Shown here: one piece after another, positions 9,296-18,214 of the stretch
How the letters are laid out: each line of letters starts with the position of its first letter
How positions within the stretch are numbered: position 1 is the stretch's first letter
From: Methanomicrobia archaeon
GTDB lineage: Archaea > Halobacteriota > Bog-38 > Methanoflorentales > Methanoflorentaceae
Length of the DNA stretch: 64,000 nt
Direction: 5' to 3'
Assembly (NCBI GenBank): GCA_015660915.1
Contig: JACTTZ010000001.1
Location: 100,865 to 164,864 of the forward strand
Made by a program: the position numbers and the translations under genes
Notes under the pieces: generated by a model
The model's input: the letters and a program-made list of their open reading frames with translations, nothing else
Databases searched by the model: none
Told to the model about the DNA's origin: nothing

Positions 9296-10567
9296 TTATG
9301 GCTTGGAGTCGTTTAACGCCGCTTTTGCGATTTTTATCGCACAAAGATCTCCACACATCGAACAAGCATCAGTCATTCGACTACGGCAGTTAAACTTGGC
9401 CCGAGCTAGTTCTGGATCCACTGAAAGCTGGAATTGCCTTTCCCAGTCTAATCTAGCCCGCGATTGGGCCATCTCTTTATCGAGCTGATGCGCACGCGGC
9501 ATCCCTCTCGCGAGGTCAGCAACATGAGCGGCTATCCTTGTGACGATCGCTCCTTGTTTGATATCCTCTTGTGTAGGCAGCCCGAGGTGTTCCGACGGCG
9601 TTGTCATGCACAAGAAATCGGCCCCATACATCCCTGCGAGGGCACCTCCAATCGCTCCTGTTATATGGTCGTACCCGGGGGCTATGTCTGTGACAAGTGG
9701 TCCAAGCAGGTAGAGTGGTGCGCCACCCGTCAACGATTTCATTGCCCGGACATTGGCCTCTATCTCGTTAAGTGGCACGTGGCCTGGTCCCTCCACAAGA
9801 GTCTGAACGCCGCTCTCTTTAGCCCGTTGTGTGAGCTCTCCGATTTGGATATATTCCATAAACGTAGGACGATCGCTTGCATCGTGCAAGCATCCCGATC
9901 TCATGCCATCGCCGAGGCTTATTACGAAGTCGTATTCCTGTGCGAGCTCAAGGAGATAGTCGTATTCTGCATAGAAGGGGTTATCTTCGTTGTTGTGTGT
10001 CATCCACGCTATTGTGAAAGCGCCCCCCCGACTGACGACCCCCATGAGTCTTTTACTCTTCTTCAGCACTTCCAGGGACTTCAAATTGACTCCTGCGTGG
10101 ATAGTCATGAAATCAACCCCGTCTCGCGCATGCTTACGAACGGTATCGAACATGTCGTCCGTCGTCATTGACACTACGGCGTCCCGTCGCATTGCTGCCT
10201 GGTATATCGGCACTGTGCCAATTGGGGCTTGGATCTCGCGTAGAATCTCGCGTCGAATATTATCTAAGTCCCCGCCCGTAGATAGATCCATGACAGTGTC
10301 TGCGCCGAATTTAAGCGCTATTTGTGCCTTTGCTAGCTCTTCGCTTTTTTCAATGTAGTCTATGGAAGTACCTATGTTGGCGTTGACTTTTGCCCGAAGC
10401 GTTTGTCCAATACCGATCGCCGTGACGTCGTGAGTCGCATTCTTCAGTATGACGGCTCGACCACTAGCGATGTTGCGCCTAAGTCTTTCGTTCGCTATGC
10501 CCTCTGATTCGGCAACGTTTCTTATGTCATCAGTTAATCCTTTCTTCGCTTCTGCTAGGAGTGTCAT
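9296..10567 (-). CDS. thiC: Phosphomethylpyrimidine synthase ThiC
   Basis: Radical SAM enzyme converting aminoimidazole ribotide to hydroxymethylpyrimidine phosphate for thiamine. The non-canonical cluster motif [11 protein letters not shown] near the C-terminus (CxxCxxxxC) is intact, and [22 protein letters not shown] and EGPGHVPL are typical. From the ATG at 10567 it is 423 aa, the archaeal length; the upstream extension to 10681 looks non-conserved. No TPP riboswitch was recognised upstream. It shares its substrate branch with the adjacent purE (AIR), a plausible metabolic link. Confidence 0.95.
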   Translation of the reverse strand: MTLLAEAKKGLTDDIRNVAESEGIANERLRRNIASGRAVILKNATHDVTAIGIGQTLRAKVNANIGTSIDYIEKSEELAKAQIALKFGADTVMDLSTGGDLDNIRREILREIQAPIGTVPIYQAAMRRDAVVSMTTDDMFDTVRKHARDGVDFMTIHAGVNLKSLEVLKKSKRLMGVVSRGGAFTIAWMTHNNEDNPFYAEYDYLLELAQEYDFVISLGDGMRSGCLHDASDRPTFMEYIQIGELTQRAKESGVQTLVEGPGHVPLNEIEANVRAMKSLTGGAPLYLLGPLVTDIAPGYDHITGAIGGALAGMYGADFLCMTTPSEHLGLPTQEDIKQGAIVTRIAAHVADLARGMPRAHQLDKEMAQSRARLDWERQFQLSVDPELARAKFNCRSRMTDACSMCGDLCAIKIAKAALNDSKP

Positions 10568-10698
10568 GCTGTTTCTCGGTTGCGCTTGGCTTACGCCTCT
10601 GTATAGTCTATGCGCTTGTTGCTTAAAAATGTGAGCCGCGCCACGCTGTGTTGGTTTAGCCCAAGCTTTATTAAACCGCAAAGCCGTACTTCATAAAA

Positions 10699-11322
10699 GT
10701 GCGTGTAGACACCTTTTCGCGGCTTTACGAGAGCAACACTTTCTGGTTAAATGCAGAGCAGAAAGCGATTGTTGACTTAGGATCTCTGACTATTGCTAAA
10801 CAGTTGCCGTTAGATGAAGTCTGTTGCGTTATTTTGACTCACTCGCATTATGATCATACGGCTGCGTTGGACAAGCTGGAACTTCCAAGTAGTGCGATAG
10901 TTATGATGCACGAGGCCGATGCTACAGCAATAGGGACGAGCGCTTCAGCAGCACATTTTTTTGGCGCGCCCCCCCCTCAATTTCACGTTGACAAGCTGCT
11001 AAGAGATGGAGCGAGCATTGACCTCGGTGATTCCATCTTGCGCGTGATCCACACGCCGGGGCACACCCCTGGAAGTATCTGCCTCTACGAAGCCCATTCG
11101 AAGAGCCTTTTTTCTGGGGACACAGTCTTTCCCCATGGGGGTATTGGTCGGACTGATCTGCCAGGCGGAAACTCGCACGATTTGACCCGCTCAATCTCGC
11201 GATTGACTAAACTGGAAGTGAGCGTATTATATCCTGGACACGGGGAGGTCACAGCAAGCAACGTAAATGAACAGATCAAACAGTCTCTCACGTTCGCAAA
11301 AGCGAACGAAAGCCCAGAGTGA
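10699..11322 (+). CDS. MBL-fold metallo-hydrolase (glyoxalase II-like)
   Basis: A 207 aa cytosolic metallo-beta-lactamase-fold protein. It has the binuclear zinc motif THSHYDHTAAL (HxHxDH) near residue 52, the third-site HTPGHTPGSICLY, the bridging Asp in LFSGDTVFPHG and the last His in LYPGHGEVT. These match the glyoxalase II/persulfide dioxygenase-like branch, but no substrate can be assigned. It begins at GTG 10699, about 17 bp from the end of the longer thiC frame, and its 3' end overlaps the GIY-YIG gene by 56 bp. Confidence 0.82.
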   Translation: MRVDTFSRLYESNTFWLNAEQKAIVDLGSLTIAKQLPLDEVCCVILTHSHYDHTAALDKLELPSSAIVMMHEADATAIGTSASAAHFFGAPPPQFHVDKLLRDGASIDLGDSILRVIHTPGHTPGSICLYEAHSKSLFSGDTVFPHGGIGRTDLPGGNSHDLTRSISRLTKLEVSVLYPGHGEVTASNVNEQIKQSLTFAKANESPE

Positions 11323-11791
11323 TGTCGCGAAGGGCGCTTACGTGTTGCTTCTTTGGTTGAATTCGGCGAAAGATGTGACGGTCGGAAAGCTCGGGACCAT
11401 AGCATTTGCGCGAGGCTTCTACGCTTACGTTGGATCGGCGATGGGGTTATCCGGCTTCAAACGAGTTAGGCGCCACTTGGATGTTGCTACCGGGCGTCGC
11501 AAGACGCAAAAGTGGCACGTTGATTACCTCTTACCCGTTTCCGAGGTAATCAAGACAGTTGAAATCATAACACAAGAGAGAATTGAATGTAGAATAGCGG
11601 ACAGCCTGTGGAAGAACCCTTCGCTGGCAGCCATTAAGGGTTTTGGTTCGTCAGACTGCAGGTGCTGTTCCCATCTCTTCTACTCACGCCGCCTCAATGA
11701 CCTTGAAGACGCGGCACAGGGGCTCATTTACGAACCCCGTTTAGAGAAACCTAATAAATCAGTCACCGCAGAGGTTGCGAAAAGAGTATAA
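11267..11791 (+). CDS. GIY-YIG nuclease-related DUF123 protein
   Basis: Archaeal DUF123 protein (174 aa) with a modified GIY-YIG core: GAYVLLLWL and GFYAYVGSAMG form the two strands (AYV-YVG for GIY-YIG), followed by VRRHLD, KWHVDYLL (catalytic-region His/Asp), then CRIADSLW and FGSSDCRCCSHLFY with the Cys cluster typical of this family. Relatives are fused to endonuclease III in some genomes, suggesting DNA processing. The only start in frame is the ATG at 11267, which places about 18 codons inside the preceding gene; the family usually starts just before AYVL. Confidence 0.8.
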   Translation: MNRSNSLSRSQKRTKAQSDVAKGAYVLLLWLNSAKDVTVGKLGTIAFARGFYAYVGSAMGLSGFKRVRRHLDVATGRRKTQKWHVDYLLPVSEVIKTVEIITQERIECRIADSLWKNPSLAAIKGFGSSDCRCCSHLFYSRRLNDLEDAAQGLIYEPRLEKPNKSVTAEVAKRV

Positions 11792-11865
11792 CAGGCGAGA
11801 GCAAGTTCTCACGCGTTATTCGATAAGCGCTGTGAATCGAGATTGCACTAAGGAGGAGCATCTGA

Positions 11866-12816
11866 ATGGGAATTCTTACTAACACAGTTGGGAGCTACCC
11901 AACGCACATTATCGGAGAAGACAGCAAAGCTAAAATGAGCGTTCAAGATCTTATGGCTGGAAAGGATCCTTTCATCGCGTCCATTGAAGCAGCAGTCGTC
12001 GATCAACTTAGAGCTGGGGTCGACCTGATCTCTGACGGCCAGGTTAGGGCCGATATGATTAGCGCGTTTGCAGCCGGAATTCCAGGAATGAAAAGCGAGA
12101 ACGGTCGGTCGTACATAACTGGAAAAATTACGCGCCCCCTGAGGAGCATAACTGCAAAGGACCTCACGTTAGCACGACAGTATGCAGGCGAAGGTGCTAA
12201 GATCAAAGGCATCATTACCGGGCCCGTCACACTCGCAGCGTCATCTTCTTTAAGCCACGGCGCGCCGTACAGGTCGAGGTTTGACCGACTTTTGCTTAGT
12301 GACCTCGCAAAAGCGCTCCACTTTGAAGCTGACCAGCTTTGTCGCGCAGGAGCGTATGCCTTGCAGATCGATGAGCCAGTTCTGTACAACGTGGGAGTTG
12401 AGAACATGCTCGGATATATCGACACGGCGGTCGAGAATGTTGAGATTCCAGTGAAGCTTCATCCTCATGTAGCGTCCTTCAAGGAGTTTGAGCAGCTCCT
12501 CAAGCTAAAAAACGTCGACTATATCGGCGTTGAAGCTGCGAAATACCCTGTTCTGCTAGAAAAACTAACAGGAGCTGCATTTGAAGGCTGCGAAAAAAGT
12601 GTCGCACTCGGTGTGATCGACACCGACAGTCCAGAGGTCGAATCTATAGAAACGGTTAAGAAGCGAATCGAGCGGGGCATAGAAGTTTTTGGTGATGATA
12701 TGTGGGTCAATCCTGATTGCGGACTGCGCCTTCAAACGAGGGAAGTGGCGTTTCAAAAGCTCAAAGTGTTGGTCGACGCTGCCAGCCAAGTGAAACTTGA
12801 GCTCAGTCAATTCTAG
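11866..12816 (+). CDS. Core (MetE C-terminal type) methionine synthase
   Basis: A 316 aa TIM-barrel protein equal to the catalytic half of cobalamin-independent methionine synthase. Archaeal relatives transfer a methyl group, in some cases from methyl-corrinoid, to homocysteine. Typical segments are NTVGSYP, DLISDGQVRADM, ITGPVTLA, QIDEPVLY and VNPDCGLRL. The zinc ligands in MetE are His, Cys, Glu, Cys with 2, 24 and 85 residue offsets; here LHPHVAS, GVEAAK and PDCGL supply His, His, Glu, Cys at 2, 24 and 86, so the first Cys is replaced by His. A ggagg site precedes the ATG. It overlaps the convergent Taw2 gene by 14 bp. Confidence 0.88.
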   Translation: MGILTNTVGSYPTHIIGEDSKAKMSVQDLMAGKDPFIASIEAAVVDQLRAGVDLISDGQVRADMISAFAAGIPGMKSENGRSYITGKITRPLRSITAKDLTLARQYAGEGAKIKGIITGPVTLAASSSLSHGAPYRSRFDRLLLSDLAKALHFEADQLCRAGAYALQIDEPVLYNVGVENMLGYIDTAVENVEIPVKLHPHVASFKEFEQLLKLKNVDYIGVEAAKYPVLLEKLTGAAFEGCEKSVALGVIDTDSPEVESIETVKKRIERGIEVFGDDMWVNPDCGLRLQTREVAFQKLKVLVDAASQVKLELSQF

Positions 12817-13624
12817 CATCGACAACGACGTGCGCAATTCCTGGAGCGTAATCCTTCACTTTGCGGGTACCAAGTAGGTCGGCTGACCTAGCGAGTGCTT
12901 GCGCAGCTTGCTCTACGCGCGCGTACGGTCTTTTGTGCATCAATTCTAAGGGGACGATTTCGTGGTAGTGTACGACTCCTTCAGGAGCCAAAGAGCGCAA
13001 CGCTTTACGAAGGTAGTCGCACGCGTCGAAATGTCCCATGATCACTCGATCGAATTGGTCGTTTGGCGTGACGTGCGCGCAGTTGCCCAATATGGGTTGG
13101 ACTATGCCATCTACGTTATTTAACCTGATATTTTGCCGAAGGTAGCGATATGCAACTGAATTAAGTTCAATAGCAGCAATCGATTGTGGACGGGCGTGCA
13201 CAGCCATCGGAATGCTAAGCTGACCTACGCCGCTAAACATGTCGAGGACTTTCTCGTTGCTGCCGACCGTGCTCATTCGAACTCGTTCCGCAAAATTGCC
13301 TGCTGAGAACATAACGCGGCTCGCGTCGAGAGCGAATTTGCACCTGTTTTCTTTATGAACAGTTCTCGTTCCTGAACCTGCAATCACTTCGATCTCAGGC
13401 GTCCGGAGGCTGCCGCGCACTCCTTTGTCCCACAAAACACTCTTGCAGCGTGGATAAAGGTCCAGCAGTGCTTCACCTATCTCGTGTTTCAGATGTGCGA
13501 TTTTGGTCGGGATGTTGACGAGCACCAAGTCGCCAAGGATCTGCCACCTACGTGGCAACAGCAGCTTTTCGTGTTCTTCGAGCGGCGCTCTTAGTCGTTG
13601 CTCAAGCAACTGATGCCCTTTCAT
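12803..13624 (-). CDS. taw2: tRNA-Phe wybutosine-synthesis aminocarboxypropyltransferase Taw2 (Trm5-like)
   Basis: Class I SAM-fold tRNA enzyme of 273 aa in the Trm5/TYW2 family. The SAM motif VLDMFSGVGQLSIPMA is near residue 147 and ELNSVAYRYL follows. In place of the Trm5 NLP motif it has IMGHFDACDYL and the later GVVHYHE, the pattern of TYW2/Taw2 enzymes that transfer the aminocarboxypropyl group to 4-demethylwyosine at position 37 of tRNA-Phe. Trm5 methylation activity is the alternative. It overlaps NMD3 by 4 bp (ATGA), in the conserved Taw2-NMD3-DUF424-MCM order. Confidence 0.83.
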   Translation of the reverse strand: MKGHQLLEQRLRAPLEEHEKLLLPRRWQILGDLVLVNIPTKIAHLKHEIGEALLDLYPRCKSVLWDKGVRGSLRTPEIEVIAGSGTRTVHKENRCKFALDASRVMFSAGNFAERVRMSTVGSNEKVLDMFSGVGQLSIPMAVHARPQSIAAIELNSVAYRYLRQNIRLNNVDGIVQPILGNCAHVTPNDQFDRVIMGHFDACDYLRKALRSLAPEGVVHYHEIVPLELMHKRPYARVEQAAQALARSADLLGTRKVKDYAPGIAHVVVDARID

Positions 13625-14640
13625 GGAAGGATAAATACCCCTTCTTGCGTCTTCACGACTCTTATCTCCTTGCCTTCGTCTTCTTTTCTGATGTGCGGCG
13701 GCTTCTTGATCGTAAGAGTAATGTAAGTTTCAGGGTCGAGCAGGTGAACTTCGTCAGCGTCGATCGCAACTAACACAGTTCGTCTCGCATCACTTCGAGT
13801 GCCAACGAGCTCTGCATTGCGTAAGTCCTTGGCACTCAGGGCAGTTCTATGGCCCGTCTCTAGGTCGACAGCGTTTTTGGTGCTTGTTGTCGAGCATATC
13901 TCATAAACGCGCTGCTGAGACGAAACAATCGCGCCAGTCGGAAATTCGGGAAGTCTCACGACGAAGGTTACGCGGTAAACATCCTTTCCGTCGCGTCGTC
14001 CTATGAGCTGCGCCGAGTCGCTAAAATTTCCCCCCATCTCCTTTAATAAGGTGCGTACAATCCGTTTTGCGGCCTTGACCGTGCCGATATAAAGGTCGAG
14101 GCCCTCTCTCAGCCAGATTGTTTTGGCGATAAACGCTAGTCTATCCTCCTTGAGTGTAAGGTCAATGGTTCTTGCAGTAATCTCAAGGGCGCGTTCGAGC
14201 TCGGCTCGTTCTGGCGTCCTATGGTCGGCGCGTATTTGAACTTTGCTTTCGTAATAACCACCCGAAATTCGAGAGCATCTGTCGCAGGCGACTCGGTTCA
14301 CACGGACATCTACGTCAAAACTTTCATGTGGCCCTTCAGCTTCAGAGACGTTGATTTCGATACGCGCGTGTATAATCGTCGGGGAAATCTGATCTAAAAC
14401 AATCGTAAAAGCTGCTTCTTCGACATCAATCTTCAGGGCCTCTTCGACTGCGTTTGCAATTGCATGATTGGTATCCTCGTTCATCCATCTGCCCTTGAAG
14501 AAGTGATCGGAGCACGTCGGACACACTTGTATAGAGAGGAATCTAGGCATTGCTGCGATAGTGCGACCGCGGGCAAGACACCGCTCGCACACACCGTACG
14601 AACTTTCACCACAGCTGGGACAAACGCTTTCGAGAGTCAC
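13621..14640 (-). CDS. nmd3: NMD3-family 60S ribosome-associated protein
   Basis: Archaeal homologue of eukaryotic NMD3, the adaptor that binds the large ribosomal subunit in late maturation. It has an N-terminal treble of CxxC pairs: CPSCGESSYGVCERC and CPTC in the first 40 residues, then CDRC near 120. The remaining region is the eIF5A-like/OB part ending in the basic PPHIRKEDEGKEIRVV. The 339 aa length is typical for Archaea, which lack the export signals. The stop-start overlap with Taw2 is ATGA, and DUF424 lies 15 bp upstream. Confidence 0.92.
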   Translation of the reverse strand: MTLESVCPSCGESSYGVCERCLARGRTIAAMPRFLSIQVCPTCSDHFFKGRWMNEDTNHAIANAVEEALKIDVEEAAFTIVLDQISPTIIHARIEINVSEAEGPHESFDVDVRVNRVACDRCSRISGGYYESKVQIRADHRTPERAELERALEITARTIDLTLKEDRLAFIAKTIWLREGLDLYIGTVKAAKRIVRTLLKEMGGNFSDSAQLIGRRDGKDVYRVTFVVRLPEFPTGAIVSSQQRVYEICSTTSTKNAVDLETGHRTALSAKDLRNAELVGTRSDARRTVLVAIDADEVHLLDPETYITLTIKKPPHIRKEDEGKEIRVVKTQEGVFILP

Positions 14641-14655
14641 ATTGCCTCCTTTGAT

Positions 14656-14946
14656 TTAGAAAAGAACCATCTGCGCGTGCGGCACGCCATCAATCATAAT
14701 GACGTTGTCTTCATCGACGACACCGCTTTCGATGCCGCAAGTAACAGACCGTTCGCCGACAAGATTTGCGATGGTGGCTTCTTCGAGTGCCATTTTCACC
14801 TCGTGCTCGTCTGCCGGCTGACCCTTGAAGAAGTCTTCATTGACATACAAGTGAAGCTCTCCTTCGCAAAATGTGCGTCCGACAAGTTCTGAATCGCACA
14901 CAGCAACTAGAATTTCTCGGTTAACGCTATAGGAATTCAAATACAT
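14656..14946 (-). CDS. DUF424 domain protein
   Basis: A small archaeal protein (96 aa from the ATG at 14946) of unknown biochemical role. The family core is clear: VCDSELVGRTFCEGELHLYVNEDF in two parts, ATIANLVGERSV and VIMIDGVPHAQMV. It sits in the conserved string with NMD3 and MCM, hinting at a role in translation or replication, but nothing catalytic is visible. Alternative starts are ATG 14964 and TTG 14979; the last is 5 bp from the MCM stop and would favour coupling. I prefer 14946 because the family begins at MYL-type N-termini. Confidence 0.85.
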   Translation of the reverse strand: MYLNSYSVNREILVAVCDSELVGRTFCEGELHLYVNEDFFKGQPADEHEVKMALEEATIANLVGERSVTCGIESGVVDEDNVIMIDGVPHAQMVLF

Positions 14947-14984
14947 GCTCGCAAGAGCGGTCATATCTCTATTTTCCAAGCATC

Positions 14985-17048
14985 TTATTGTTGCGTCAGC
15001 CTGTAGTTGCTGCTGTATCTGACGGGTTCAAAAATTGCTGCTTCTTGTACTAATCTAGCAATCTCTGCTTCAACTTTGTCCTTGTCGAAGCCCAATTTTG
15101 AAGCTCTCTCTAAGATTTTATCAAGAGGCGCGGATCCTTCTTCTCGCTCGAGCTCTCTTATGATGTCCCTTATGCTTTTAATGCGTTCCTGTTGACTTTT
15201 GCTTTTTCCAACGGCAATTACGTCGAAATCCCGCTTCCCTGTTTCAGGGTCAACACCTACCTCTTTAAGACAAGCTTCAACGATTCTAATCACGCGTTTC
15301 GCATCATCGAGCGTCACCCATTTGCTTAATCTCGTGCGTGCGCTCGCTTCTGCAAGCCGCACTAAGGCTTCGAGCTGGCGCGCTGTTATCGGGATAGGCG
15401 ACCCCTCACCGCCTTGTTTCCTCAAACCTACATAGTAGTCGATGAATTGCTGCTTGGCCTCTTCGGTGAGGATAGGGTTGATCCTTTTTGCATAGCCAAT
15501 GAACTTCCGCAGCAGCTCCGCTTCAATTACAGGACTTATAATGCTCATCGCGGCTTCTACCTCTTGGTTTGGCATGCCAGAAGAGGCAAGTTCTCCAGCA
15601 AAATGTGATTGGAGTATATGCTTTGCGATACCCGTATCGTTGTTCTCATTCGGCACATCGGTCAGCACGAAAATCAGGTCAAAGCGAGAAAGAAGGGTAG
15701 GCGGCATGTTTATTTGCTCAGCTATTGATTCGTAGGGGTCAAACCTTCCGTATCGAGGATTAGCAGCTCCCAACAGGGCACAACGGCTGCTTAGGTTCGC
15801 CATAATTCCCGCTTTCGCCACGCTGACAGTTTGCTGCTCCATCGCTTCGTGCAGAGATGATCTATCTTCAGATCGCATCTTGTCCATCTCGTCAACTGCC
15901 GCTATCCCTTGATCCGCGAGCACAAGTGCGCCGGCCTCTAAAGTCCATCTGCCGTCGCCAAATTCATCCTTAATCGCAGTCGCAGTTAACCCCGCGGAAG
16001 TTGAGCTCTTGCCACTCGTGTATATGCCCCTCGGCGCGAGCTGGACCACGTATCGCAACAGTTGCGATTTTGCTATGCCAGGATCCCCCACGAGGAGAAT
16101 GTGAATATCTCCCCGTATGTGTGAGCCATCAGGAAGCGTTTTCGGTACTCCTGAAAAAAGTTGGAGCGCTATCGCCTCTTTGACGCTCTCATAACCGAAA
16201 ATTGATGGGGCTATCGAAGACACGATGTCTTGGTCAATTCCTGTCCTCCCAGCAAGTTCGACTATTTTGACCTCATCTTCCTGCAGTATTTCGATGTCCT
16301 GAAACTCTTTGTCTTGGATTTCGATTGAGTTTGTCTCCAGAAATAAATCGAACGTCGTGCTTTTTACGTTCTGATACTGCCGCTGTGCCACTCGCAGCAA
16401 GCCAGTCATCGCAGCTCTGTCGCCAGGAAAGACCTTTCCAGCGAGCGTGCCCTCTACGTTTGCGTCGAGCGTTTGTGGCTGTTCTCCGCCTTTCATGCCC
16501 TCTGGGGACTCTTGCAGCCGAATTTTTTGTGCATCCACGAATTTTGAATGCGTGAAATTCAACTTGAATGGGCCCTTTTTCCGGCAGACGCGGTGAGAGC
16601 ATTCGGCTGGCTCTTTGAGCTTAGCATCGTCTTGTTCGACCGTTGTGATATTTCCGCAGCTCAAACATTCGAAGCCTGCCTCGGTAAGTTTTGGACGAAC
16701 TTCAGTGGCTTTGCGTACGATGCCTTCGATCGACACGAGCTTCCCAACGTGGTCGCTTCTGAGGTCCCTAACCTTTGTTTTTTCTGGAACGTTGATGATT
16801 CGTACTTTGGCGTCCAGCTTGCATTCGATGGGCAAGTCATATTCAAGGAGTGCGTCGTGCGCTGCTTGTAAGATCGGTAATGGGCCATCTAGCAGCGCAT
16901 CTGCTAGAGAGATGTCAAAGTTTTGAAGGGCTTCGTAGTCGACATCGATGCTGTTTACTTCTGGGTACTCACTCGCCAGTTTCAGTATCTGCTTTTCGTA
17001 GTATCGAGCGAAAAAAGTGGCCCATCGCTCTTTGAAATCACTGCTCAT
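14985..17048 (-). CDS. mcm: Replicative DNA helicase MCM
   Basis: Hexameric 3'-5' DNA helicase of the replication fork. The 687 aa protein has the N-terminal domain with a zinc site (CLSCG near residue 130, then a Cys-rich stretch ECSHRVC). The AAA+ core shows Walker A GDPGIAKSQLL near 325, Walker B LADQGIAAVDEMDKM, sensor 1 LLGAANPRYG and the Arg finger SRFDL. A winged-helix end follows. No intein interrupts it. It heads the MCM-DUF424-NMD3-Taw2 unit, with DUF424 directly after its stop. Confidence 0.97.
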   Translation of the reverse strand: MSSDFKERWATFFARYYEKQILKLASEYPEVNSIDVDYEALQNFDISLADALLDGPLPILQAAHDALLEYDLPIECKLDAKVRIINVPEKTKVRDLRSDHVGKLVSIEGIVRKATEVRPKLTEAGFECLSCGNITTVEQDDAKLKEPAECSHRVCRKKGPFKLNFTHSKFVDAQKIRLQESPEGMKGGEQPQTLDANVEGTLAGKVFPGDRAAMTGLLRVAQRQYQNVKSTTFDLFLETNSIEIQDKEFQDIEILQEDEVKIVELAGRTGIDQDIVSSIAPSIFGYESVKEAIALQLFSGVPKTLPDGSHIRGDIHILLVGDPGIAKSQLLRYVVQLAPRGIYTSGKSSTSAGLTATAIKDEFGDGRWTLEAGALVLADQGIAAVDEMDKMRSEDRSSLHEAMEQQTVSVAKAGIMANLSSRCALLGAANPRYGRFDPYESIAEQINMPPTLLSRFDLIFVLTDVPNENNDTGIAKHILQSHFAGELASSGMPNQEVEAAMSIISPVIEAELLRKFIGYAKRINPILTEEAKQQFIDYYVGLRKQGGEGSPIPITARQLEALVRLAEASARTRLSKWVTLDDAKRVIRIVEACLKEVGVDPETGKRDFDVIAVGKSKSQQERIKSIRDIIRELEREEGSAPLDKILERASKLGFDKDKVEAEIARLVQEAAIFEPVRYSSNYRLTQQ

Positions 17049-17185
17049 CTAAATCGAACTATGCAAATCATCCCTCTTAAAACTAAGCGAAGCGCTTGCA
17101 GACTAATTAAGGAGCAAAATGGAGCCTTTTAATGATTAACAAACACTAGAGCGATGCGACGCCAAAAGACAGGTGTACCCGGTCT

Positions 17186-17518
17186 TTATCTCTCGATGAA
17201 CATTAGCGGATAATCAGCGTCCTCGTCGTACTGCATCTTGACGAGTACCTTTGCCGTACCATAGGCGACCACAAGTTCAACGTCGAGCATTTTACCTTCA
17301 AGCTCTGCATAGCCAAATTTGTTGATTTTAGACGCAACGCTATCCTTGTCGATTCTGACTAGGATGCTCTCGACATACGGTTGGACGCGTATGCTTTCTT
17401 GGATTGCTTTTTCGAGCGTTTGAATTGTGTCGAGATCGAGTGGTGCGCCGACGTATTGGTGATACAAAGCCCCAAGTTTGATGCCTGCTTCAAAAAGCGC
17501 TTGTTCTCGGTCGTTTAT
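17186..17518 (-). CDS. mptD: Archaeal dihydroneopterin aldolase MptD, with probable ATA start
   Basis: Cleaves 7,8-dihydroneopterin (removing glycolaldehyde) to 6-hydroxymethyl-dihydropterin for tetrahydromethanopterin. The 110 aa frame contains FEAGIKLGALYHQYVG, with the Glu and His ten residues apart that are catalytic in the Methanocaldococcus enzyme, and ends DADYPLMFI with the late Tyr. No ATG, GTG or TTG occurs upstream of the conserved Glu in this frame; the first TTG (17467) would remove it. ATA at 17518 overlaps the TAA of the previous gene as ATAA, 8 nt after a ggggg ribosome-site-like run, so I take it as start. ATT further upstream is possible. Confidence 0.8.
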   Translation of the reverse strand: MNDREQALFEAGIKLGALYHQYVGAPLDLDTIQTLEKAIQESIRVQPYVESILVRIDKDSVASKINKFGYAELEGKMLDVELVVAYGTAKVLVKMQYDEDADYPLMFIER

Positions 17519-18198
17519 CTGAAATACCCCCGAAATAGTGGATTTAGGACATACACGATCGAAAGCAGCAGAAGCACGAGGGCAACAATCGAGTAACTGG
17601 TTCCCAGCGCAAAAAGAAGCAGAATGAGCAGGAGCAATGCGCCCACGATTGCTAGGGTGATTGTATTTCTGACTTTGGGATACTTGATGTCGCTGACCAT
17701 CAGTCCTGCCAGGACGAGCGCTACTAGTAACGACCCAATGGGGGGCAGTCCTGCGATTATATAGAGTGCGATTATTAACCCTCCCGCAGTTATAGGCAGC
17801 CCGTAGAAATTAGTTTCTTGGGGGGCGACGTTATATCGAGCAAGTCGCAGCATCCCGCTCACAACATATATGAATGAGACGACGATGAGCAAGAAGAAGA
17901 GACTGCGATTTCCTACCGCCTGTCTTGCCGCATAGTATACCAGAATTGAGGGCAATAAACCGAAAGAAACAAAATCTGCGAGCGAATCAAGCTGGAACCC
18001 AAGGCTTCCCTGTCCTCTTGTTCTCGCGAGATAGCCGTCAGCTCCGTCGGCGAGGACGCAAACCAGAACAAAAACTGCGGCAATACTTATGTTGTCTCGC
18101 GACTCGATCAGAAAGAGGATAGCTAGCGTGCCGAACAGCAAGTTGACTATTGTGGCGGCATCCTGCTCCCTAATTTCAATATTAAATGGTAACCACAT
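17515..18198 (-). CDS. pssA: Archaetidylserine synthase (CDP-alcohol phosphatidyltransferase)
   Basis: Integral membrane enzyme joining CDP-archaeol and L-serine. The CDP-alcohol motif is present near residue 52: DGYLAR then G, D and D in LGFQLDSLAD (spacing DGx2ARx7Gx3Dx3D). About six to eight hydrophobic helices fill the 227 aa. Myo-inositol-phosphate transfer is excluded mostly by context: the next upstream gene is the serine-lipid decarboxylase. The ATG at 18198 leaves a 16 bp gap from that gene; a longer frame reaching 18318 overlaps it and is not conserved-looking. Confidence 0.9.
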   Translation of the reverse strand: MWLPFNIEIREQDAATIVNLLFGTLAILFLIESRDNISIAAVFVLVCVLADGADGYLARTRGQGSLGFQLDSLADFVSFGLLPSILVYYAARQAVGNRSLFFLLIVVSFIYVVSGMLRLARYNVAPQETNFYGLPITAGGLIIALYIIAGLPPIGSLLVALVLAGLMVSDIKYPKVRNTITLAIVGALLLLILLLFALGTSYSIVALVLLLLSIVYVLNPLFRGYFR

Positions 18199-18214
18199 AA
18201 ATACCACTACCTTA

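Noticed and set aside
10568-10698. Possible TPP riboswitch upstream of thiC
   Set aside because: Neither the CTGAGA-type nor the ACCTGA-type conserved stretches of the TPP aptamer were found on the minus strand.
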